Shown one piece after another: positions 54,698 through 64,000 of a stretch of DNA of 64,000 nt. How positions within the stretch are numbered: the stretch's first letter is position 1; each line of letters starts with the position of its first letter. The DNA comes from Pterobdella sp. o SKG-2022 (taxonomy: Eukaryota; Annelida; Clitellata; Hirudinida; Piscicolidae): the NCBI GenBank assembly GCA_964035795.1, contig OZ038321.1, positions 21,020,283 through 21,084,282 on the forward strand, given 5' to 3'. The translations under genes were made by a program, and so were the position numbers. Below the pieces are notes generated by a model. That model saw only the letters and a list, made by a program, of their open reading frames with translations, was not told the origin of the DNA and ran no database searches.

Positions 54698-55679
54698 GCC
54701 CCAATTTTGTGGAAAATCGAAAAATGATGCTTAATTAATTATTCTCGATGACATTCATATGAATGAAAAACAATTTTGAAAAATGTTGGCGACGTAAAAC
54801 TAAGTGCTGTGACTAGGAACGATCAAAACGTATTCTTAACAATTTCATTATACATGTCATCACTTGATTATTGACCATGTATATAAGCGTATGGAAAGCC
54901 AATAACGCAATGGTGAATTCAAACGGGATGATTCAAAAATCACTTGAACATTATTGAGCTGTTATTTAATTTATTAAGTTTGGTTCCTTCAAATAATAGA
55001 ATTTTTAATTAATACTGCAGAAAAAATAAAACAGTATGATAGGAAAATATAGTAAGATTAAACAAAGCATTTAAGAAAAAAAATTAGAAAATCTTGTGGA
55101 AGAAATGTAATAAATTATCAAAACTTGTTTAAAAATCTTAAATAAACGTGTGTCAAGATATGAACACAAGCTCTTATGAATTCAAACTTAAACTCAACGA
55201 TTAGATAGACACGAAGAATAAAAAAAATTATCAAAATTCAACGTCTTCTCGGTGTAGCAATGATAAAAGTGATGTTTTTATGTGCTTTCTTCGCCAAGTT
55301 TTATGAAGAAAACTAATGGATTTAAACATCAAATGATCTCGAGCCATGCATTGTCAAGAAGTTTTTGCACAATGGAAACAATAGAATTTAACATTTTACA
55401 TGAGTGAATTTGCTATTAATTTCAATGCTATTTGAATGTTTTTGATTTATAAACGCTCACACTTGTAAAACTTGACTAGAAATAAATAAATGAGTTTTTG
55501 AATAGAAAAAATAACATGAAAAATCAACTTCAAAAATTAAAAAAGCTCAAAAAATGTAAAAGATTTGAGACATTTCTAAAACAGTAATAAAGAAGAAAAA
55601 TTAATAATGAAACGCCATAAAAGCAACGCCAAAAACGTACCAAGTGAATAATTTAAAGGTTCTTCTTTTTAAATTTTTT
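54698..55679. other. Intergenic between convergent uS7m and stomatin genes
   Basis: No gene seen on either strand. Confidence 0.5.
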
Positions 55680-58600
55680 TCACAAAAACAAACTCCCAAA
55701 ATTGAAATCTAAATGACCAAAGCCTAATTGGTTCATGATGTCAGTGTTCTTGGGAGCTGTAGCAGAAGAAGGAGGAGGAGGAGGGTTGTTGGTTGGTGGA
55801 GGTGGTGTGGGTTTGTTACTCGTGCTTGTGGTTTTAGCGTTGTCTTCTGTTTAAAAATGAAAAAATAATTGAAAATTTTAAGTAATTATTGAAGAGTTTT
55901 AGTTAATTTTCTTGTTTATATGTTTATGTAAAAGATTTTACCATGCTCGAAGAAAACTTGTAGTTTTCACAAGTAATTTTAACAAGCTTAGAGTGATAAA
56001 ATATTTTAAAATACATAAAATGCCGAGATGAAAGAAATAAAACAAACGAAAAAACTCCAACGAAAAAAGAACATTATTATAGAAAAGTAAAAAGCTGATG
56101 GTTAAATTGCAACTGCCTTCAAAGTGTCGTTAGAAGGTCTTTCTAATGAATAAACAAATATACGCATTTCACTTTGTTTCCTTAACAATGTCTGGTTTTG
56201 TGATTCTTTTGTTCACGTAATATAGCATTGTTTCAAGAAATTTTTTTCAGCTATTCTCAATTTCATGAAAATACATTTTTTATCTATAATTTTAATTCCA
56301 TGCCTTAGTGCATATTAATTTCGTAATATTATTTTTGGTAAGTCCGTGATCAAAAGCTATTTAATAAATGATAAATTTTGCATTTAATAACCGTGACAAA
56401 TGAACGTTTGAACTGTGCTTTATAATTAAGAATATTTTAAATAACTGCAAAGTAAATGAAGTACTGTTGAAAGGCGTGATCAACTCCACTGGCATCGGAA
56501 AGATTATTGTTGAGTTTTTTTCAGAAGCAATTTGTCCTAACGTTTGTAAGTATCTGAACAAATACCAAATTTCTTTATAAAAAAAAATTCTTGAAGTAAG
56601 TTTCTATTTCGAGTATTATTCATATGCCAGCTATAAAATATTTATTAAATTAAGAGAAAATGTAATTTCGACATGATGACGAGAATCAATCAAAACCTGA
56701 GTTGCAGAGCAGACTGCGAAGTATTGATGATGTCTGCAGCGTCTTTGAGAGCCCTCGCTGCTTTTTGTTCACCTTCTGCCGCTATCACCTTGTGAATAAT
56801 AAGGACTTTGGGATTGCAAGAAAACTTCGAACATAACTCATGCGCCATTGAAAGTGGCATTTTGACGAAAGATTTCAGCGTATTAATAAAATGAATTCTT
56901 ACATCAAAGAAAGAATTTAAATTAAAAATATTTCTAAAACGAGTAAGTTATGAATTATTCAAGAATTTAAAATTTTATTAAATTTATGAATTAATTATTA
57001 ATTTAGAAGCAGATTCGTATAGATGTGATTGTGAAGGTTGTCATCAGAGTACTTAGATCGCATGCACTTTGTACAAGAAGGAACTCTCTTTCATAATTGA
57101 CAAAACAATGGCTCTGAATTATGAAAAAGTAAAAAGAGAAATAACTTTCTAACAAAACTTTTATTCTTCTGTTTGTATTATATGATATTTACTCAAGAAA
57201 AAAAAGTTCGATCAATAATTTTATAGAAATGTTTTGCTTGAGAAATGAAAAAATGATTTTTCATTTTTCAGCATAATTTCTACACATTCATAAGCGTCAT
57301 GTCAACTCTCATTATGAAGGTTCCAGTTTCACAGTGTAAGGTTAATACAAAAACATTGAGTTTGAATTTTTCATTTGGTTTTACAATTTTTTTGAATATA
57401 AAAGATTAGATGTTAAAATGAAATTGCAACACAACATCTGCTTACGTTGGAACTGTTCAGTTGAATTCAATTTAGCTTACAAGTCATCTCTTAGCTTTTT
57501 CACGTTGTTTAAATTCCTATCAACTATTATTTTAACTTTTGATTGCAAACATTTATTTGAATAAAAATTCAAAATACTTTCTTCAACTTTTAAGAAGTCA
57601 TTTTCGACATTAGACGAACTGAAATTGAAGCTTCAAACAGGCTTAAAAGCTATTTTTTCTCAATTAAAAAAAAAAACTCAATTTTGTTGAAAATACTATC
57701 TTTTACTTTTGCTCTGGCCTCTCTTGTTGCTTCCGCTTCTGCGGCCATGGCTCGTTGTAGTTGGACTGGCAGACGCACATCTTTTCTGCGGTATTAAAGT
57801 TTCTATCGAGCATATTGCTTGATTGTATCTGAAACGAACACGAAGTCTTTATTAAACAAAAATACGATGTTTTTCGTGAGAGTCTTACATTATCATGTGA
57901 TCAATTTTGTCAGGTTGTTTTACTTTGTCAATGTTGTGCTGTGTAACCAACAAACTTTTCATAAATGATCTTTAAGATGTGTTTTGCTTAATTTTTGTAT
58001 TTTTTTAAAGGCGGAATGCATTTTGAAAGATAAAAAAAACAAAATTGAACTTAGGGAATGTAAAAAAACTTTTCAATTTGAATTTCTTTTTGAATTTGCA
58101 ATTAACTAAATTTATGTTTCAAGTAAACAAAATTAATTTTTCTTGAAATTAGAAATTCTATGAATATAAAATTAATATGAAAATTTAAAAAAAAAATTTT
58201 TCCGTTATTTAATCGAAAAAATTTCTCCTATAAGATCATTAAATTTTTAAAACTTGAATTACACTATTTTAGATTTTGCACGATAAGCTAAAAAAGAGCT
58301 ATTTATGATGGCTTGAAGTTTTTGAGCGAACTTCAATAATTGATTATGGAGAATAGTTTATTCGCTAATTTTAGCTGAAATATAAATTTTTATTTTTTTT
58401 CGACTTTTTTGAATATTTGAGCTTTCTAAAGATTGTTATTCAAAACACTGAATGAATTTATGAAACAACGTTTGGCATTCAATCTTTGAAATTTTCTCGT
58501 TTAGATACTATCTAAACTATCAAAGATTGTTGCACTAATTTATTTTATGAAGATGTTCAAAATCTTCTCTGAAAATTTAAAATAATATTATACTTTAAAA

Positions 58601-61600
58601 TTCAAAATATGCAATTATATTCAAAAAACTCAAGCATGAAAAATAATGAAAAACTAAAAATTGTATCCAGAACGCTAAACAAACGAAAGTAATTAATATT
58701 CAGAGCATTTTTTTCGGGTCTTGGAGCCTTATGGCTCGGATCAACACAACACATTACATTGACACACTGCGGCCAAAAACTCTTTTAGATTAATGCTTTC
58801 TTTTTGACCTTTAACATGTTTCAAGATGTTTCTCCAGGTTTGGTCTTTACGCATTCATCTCAAACTAATCACTCGTTAACTCAAAAAATTTCAATACTTC
58901 TACCATGCGATTGTGTTTATGAACGCACTTTTGATTGTTGAATGTATAAGCAAGTTGAATTTGAATAAATTTCAAAATAGTTTATTTTTAGACTATTTTT
59001 AATGAATTTTTGGATGAAAATTGTTATGTAGAAATACTTTACATCTCGACTCTTTCTACTTTGACCCCCCATGGCTCAGTAGCTTCATCCAGACATACCT
59101 GCAAAGTTTAAAAATTCTAAAAGTTATTTATAACTACTGTATGTACTAAATAAAAATTTTGTAATATTTTATTTGAATTAATACTCCTCGTTTCTGAAAT
59201 CACATTTAATTTGAAAGTGAATTTATTCTTCCTTATTTAAACCTTTCAAAACAGCAACCATTTTATCTTGAGATAATTTAGTGAAAGATTGATATTTCTC
59301 CAAAGATAGTTTCAAATAAAAATACCTCCATGAAATTAGTATCAGTAACAACTGATAATAATAAACTGCTTATATAGGATAAGTAAACTCTGACCAAGCA
59401 AAAAAATTGAATAATATAACTACCAAAGCTTCAGTTAACTGATGATAATTTTATGTACCTTTACATATATATTTTTATTATGTCTAAAACGTACATTTTT
59501 CTAAAACTTTTTAATCAAATATTCAGTAAAACTCGCAAGATTTCTCGAATAATTTTGGTTAAAAATTTTATTGAAATGGCCATCAAAAGGCCTAGATGAA
59601 ATTATATGGAATTAAATGGAAGAATCTTCATTAAACCACCTGCATGAAATGGCTTATGTTTTCCCGATCGGAAAGAATTTCACTGAGATTTTTAGTACCG
59701 AGTACATTACGCAAAGTGGTTTGGGCCAGAAGACGGGTCGACCTATGATATTAAATATAACAATTGAATTATTATGTGTTTGATATTGTAACGTCGATTA
59801 TTGATGGTAACAATATCTAAATATGAGTTAAAACAAAAGATTTTTGTTGATATGTTTCAAACTTGGTAGTTTTGATAACAAATCAAAGAATGAACCTATT
59901 AGCATCTTCGACATTAGTCACAGAGACTGTAGCGTGAGACACTCTGTAGTAAACTACAGCATCTACCGCCACTGTGACGCTATCTTTAGAGAGAATCTGA
60001 AGGTTTTATTGAAAAACTAAGATTTTAATGAAGCAATAGCGGAAAGTAATTGTGTGAAGAAATATTTAAAATGAAATAATAAAAGAAAGATTAAATCTGA
60101 ATTGAAGAAAGTTGTGTGCTATATATTTAATTTTAAAATTCAATGTTTAAATGATGGAAGTTTGTAAAGTGAATTGGTTTCTTTAAAACTTTCACTCTTA
60201 AGTTTACCATAGAAAGTCTTTTAATGCTTACATTATTGTGGCTTTATTTAACTTTTATTTTTTAAATTGAAAACCATTTATATAAACTGGTTAATTTTTG
60301 TGAATTTAGGAACGTTAAAAATAACTTAATTTATTTAAATGAAAAAATTTAAAAATAAAAAAAGTAATTTTTATTGTTTCAAAAAGTTTATTAAATGATA
60401 CGAAACATGTTTCACAATGATAAGAAATTTTGGAGTAAAATTACTTAAAATTTTTGAAAATCTTTTGAAATTCAGTTTAACTTTTTTTCAGAATGTCATT
60501 TTAAACAACGCCATGATGTTTTCGAATTTTTAGAATTTAAAAAATTTAATTGAAAAACGTTTTTTACATTATTGAAATTTTTTTCTTTATTGAAAATCAA
60601 TTTTGAGAAATTCACCATCACGGAGCTTTAGTGCAAAAAATTTTAAAATATGGAAATCCTTATAATCGGATATTCAAAATTGTCTTTATCATTAAATTTT
60701 ATTTTTGTTATTCTTGTGATTGAAAAAACTCTGAAAAAAAAATCAATTGAATGAAATTCCTATTTATTTCAACGTTGAACGTAAAATTGAGTAAAGATTC
60801 TTTTGGACAAAAGTTTAGAAGGAATAAAATTCATCTACTATCTTCTGAAAGATTATTTAAAACTTCAATTAAAAGCTACTCCATTTAAATATTTTCAAAG
60901 AGCGAGATTAAATGCAATATGACTACGAATTTAGAGTTATAAAAGGCTCTTGCAAAGATCCTTTGATGGCACCATTTCTTCGTAATTATCCAATGGGCTT
61001 TTTTGATGTTATTTGGCTTATAAAGGTGTCTGTGAAAGAATAAATATGCCACAAACTTGTGTTTTTTACTAAGCTGCAATATTTATTCAATTAATCATTT
61101 CATTCGTCGTTAAACTTTCAATGTTTTCTGACACGGTATCTAGCTTGCGGTCTTTAATGAGAAACTTTTCATGTTTTGTTTAAATTATTTTTATTAAATC
61201 AATGATTTTAAAATAATTTAAAAAAATCTGATTTGCGTTTATTCGAAGTTAAAAATAATATTCAAGCCTCACAACACTTTAAATTTATCTGAAACAAGAA
61301 ATGACTTTTCAATAAGGACAGATACACTTCCAAAATGAGATACTTTTAATTATTTATAGATGATAAAAGAAAGTTTGAAGTTGTAAGGTTATCATATTAC
61401 AGTGTAACATTTAATCTAAAGCAAAAATTTCCAACAATTGATGTGGGCAAATGTTTTGTTGCTTTTATCTCTCATAGCTCTGGGCATTCAAAATCTACAA
61501 AGATCAAACGCACACTTTTTCGCTCTTTTTTAATTTCTGAGTATATTTTTTAAAAATTTGCCTGTCAACCAAAACATTATTTTAATCAACTTTTCAGTAA

Positions 61601-62204
61601 AATTTATCTTTGGTAGATTTTTTATCAAGTTTAATTATTTTTCAAAACAAAATTTAAATTTAAGATATATTTTAAACTAAATAATATATTTAAAATTTTC
61701 TTTTTTTGAAAGCTTTTAGAAATAATGTGGTTTGTATTCCCTAAGAAGTTAACATTGCTTATGCATATGAAAAATATTCGTAAAACGCTGTTTAAATATT
61801 TCAACTAAAATTTGAAAATATGTTTTTGTACTTAAAACATAATGGTTGTTGAATTAGAGTTAAATAAGATTTAATATATGAAATTACCTCTTGAGGAGGG
61901 ACATCAAAGGAGACAGTTCTCAGATCTACCTTCGTATAAGAATCGGTGCAGGGGATGACAAAAAATAAGCCTAAAAATTAATAAATTTTCATTTAATTTA
62001 TTAAGAATAAAAAAAACTTTGCGTAAATATATAATAATTCATTTTTTTACGAATAATCATATTGCTTGAAAACTGCAAAAATTGAAAATGTACCAAGTTT
62101 CATTTGTGTAAAATTTATATAACTAGTTAACCAGGTCCTTTGGCTCCAGGCTGTAGAAGTCTACCTAATCTGAATATCACTGCTCTTTCGTATTCTTGTA
62201 CCAC
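55680..62204 (-). CDS. Stomatin-family (MEC-2/band 7) membrane protein, 5' end missing
   Basis: Nine exons in coding order: 62204-62132, 61970-61888, 59996-59896, 59742-59640, 59098-59043, 57785-57707, 56788-56697, 56553-56465, 55846-55680 (stop). Phases agree; 280 residues visible. They give the complete PHB/SPFH domain: [25 protein letters not shown] then [114 protein letters not shown], and the oligomerisation tail [20 protein letters not shown]. The exon with the cytoplasm-facing hairpin anchor and the start codon would lie above 62204 and was not found; it may be outside the window. The C-terminus is a Pro/Thr/Asn-rich tail ending [13 protein letters not shown]. Such proteins scaffold cholesterol-rich membrane and regulate ion channels. 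The wording is closest to MEC-2-type proteins, so a touch-channel role is possible. Confidence 0.95.
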
Positions 62205-64000
62205 CTTTAGAGTGAAATTTAAAAATTGATTGGAATTTACATTACTTTTGGATTTTTAATTTCGGTTTTTAAAATCTATCCTATATGCTTCAAACATTAA
62301 AATCAAGAATGTTGATATAAAAATGAAATTACTCTCTTAATAAAATTTCTTAATGATATTATATGAGAGTCAGTAAAAAATGCCTAAAATAAAAATGTAA
62401 CAGAGTTTGTGTAAAAGACTTATGCAAATTTATTTCTTAAAACAACTAGAGCTTATCAGAATCTCTGATGGCCGGTAAGTAAGACGAAATAAGAGGTTTG
62501 CATCAAGTATACCTATTCAAAAAATCACTTTGCAAAATTACTCAAAAAGTTTGAAAAAATTTTCAAAAAATTCTTATTGAAAATTTAGTTCTTCATCGAT
62601 CAGGCGATTCAAAACAAAGTTATTAATTTGAAATTCATAGCTTGATGGTTTTACTCTATAAAGAACCCCTCCTATTTGAAGTTTTACTCATTATATCAAA
62701 ACCTATTTTTTAAATGAAAACTGCGTCAACTGCAAATAATATAAGGATCTTAAATAAAGTGCTCAGTGAGAATATACAAATTCAAAAAAAAACAAATGAA
62801 GGAAATGTTTTATTGCAACGATTTTTTATTTTTATTAGTGCACAAATCCACAGGCCAAACCAGATAGTGTAAATCTGAGAATTTGTTATGGATAAAAAAA
62901 CATTTCAAAATGAAAATCGCTTGTATTTTTTTGCAATTAAAAATAACATCATATTCATTGATTCAAAAAACCATTTTTTCTTACTAGTTCGTTGTTGTTT
63001 TAAAAGGATTTTATGGAGAAATTGATAAATGCAGTAATTGCACCATCAAGACAGCCCTTAATTTTTTGCATTTTTCACTTATATATAAAAGCAGTCTTTC
63101 AGCTTTTAGACCAGGTAAAATAATCGGAAAGTGTATTTCTGAATTACGGTTATATAAATATATATTTTTGTTTCCACAATGAATTTATGCGAAAATTCGG
63201 CCGCAACTCATACTTTTGCTAATAAATTGATATTTATATCAAATAGTTGAGTTTGCGATAGTTCAAAGTATGAAGCAAAAGGCAGTAGTAATAAAAAAAA
63301 CAAAAGCTTAAATAAAAAATGAAAAGAGTGCTTCAGTTTTTAGGAACTCTAATTCCATAGAAGGAAGAAATTGGATTATAAAAAGACATCCATTTTTAGT
63401 AAACATTTTAGCCAGTTGTAAAAAGTTTTGGATGTATTTCGGAAACATAAATTGTAATAAAAACAATTAAGTTTTTAATATATTCTAGTTTCATCATTTG
63501 AAAAACTTTTTGAGTTTCATGAAACATTGTGATAATTTTGTTTAATTAAAATTGAGGTTATCTTTCAATAAATAAAGTCTGATTAAATTTTATTCTTTCA
63601 GAAATTTCTACCCTGCTCAATTTTTTATACATCTAAAAAAATTTAAACATGCAGAAAGCGTCACGATATGAATGTAGAGTATCACAATATTTCATAAAAA
63701 TAATCAAAATTGCCAAAAAACAAGCTATTCATCACAAAGAAATTTTTTGCGCTTCCATTTGCTTATGCATGTTTTGTTTTATAGAATATTGAAACTTTGT
63801 TCAAAAGCTAATGCAAATCTTGAAAAAACTTAAGATTTTGATTTATTTTTTCCTTGAAACTCATAAGCTTTCAATTATTTTTCAATCAAAATTGTTTTGT
63901 CAAAGAAAAAATCACTTTAACTCAATGTATGATCATTTAAGCATGGCTTAATAGAAAATAAAATATTAAACTATTTAACTAGACAACAAGCTAAAACAGT
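62205..64000. other. Probable intron or 5' flank of the stomatin gene
   Basis: I searched the minus strand for the expected Cys-Gly-Trp plus hydrophobic hairpin exon and did not find it. The sequence is AT-rich and has no gene on the plus strand. Confidence 0.45.

Overview
The window is nuclear DNA of an animal. Genes are split into many small exons with GT...AG introns and clear phase agreement. Products are metazoan (POC1, a stomatin/MEC-2 protein, an actin-binding LIM protein with a villin headpiece, a mitochondrial ribosomal protein, the ATP synthase gamma subunit). The DNA is strongly AT-rich, with long homopolymer-like A and T runs between exons. The lineage cannot be fixed from sequence alone. 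A protostome invertebrate such as a flatworm fits, because the stomatin most resembles MEC-2-type proteins, but this is inference.

Layout. 1-20.5 kb is gene-poor: one orphan first exon (4710-4952), one probable internal exon (13301-13448), two decayed LINE fragments, a fold-back repeat, a 200-base assembly gap and a 0.5 kb (TAATA)n array. 20.5-32.7 kb (+) is a large gene whose N-terminal half looks like an F-BAR domain and whose last exons encode two SH3 domains resembling those of STAC proteins. 33.7-38.0 kb (+) is POC1 (seven WD repeats plus the C-terminal POC1 helix). 38.3-42.8 kb (-) is the ATP synthase gamma subunit, with a broken LINE in one intron. 43.4-44.5 kb holds a second, internally deleted LINE and a possible hAT remnant. 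45.4-45.9 kb (-) carries the last two exons of a C20orf27-like protein. 47.1-52.6 kb (+) is an abLIM/UNC-115-like protein with two LIM domains and a villin headpiece. 53.0-54.7 kb (+) is mitochondrial ribosomal protein uS7m. 55.7-62.2 kb (-) is a stomatin-family gene whose 5' exons lie beyond what I can see.

The genes do not form one pathway. Two are mitochondrial (ATP synthase gamma, uS7m), one centriolar (POC1), and three belong to membrane or cytoskeleton biology (F-BAR/SH3, abLIM, stomatin). Exon coordinates were read by eye. Where exon lengths sum to an unbroken frame (POC1, ATP synthase gamma, abLIM, uS7m, stomatin) I regard the models as solid to within a base or two. The F-BAR/SH3 gene has a few unresolved junctions, stated in its entry.
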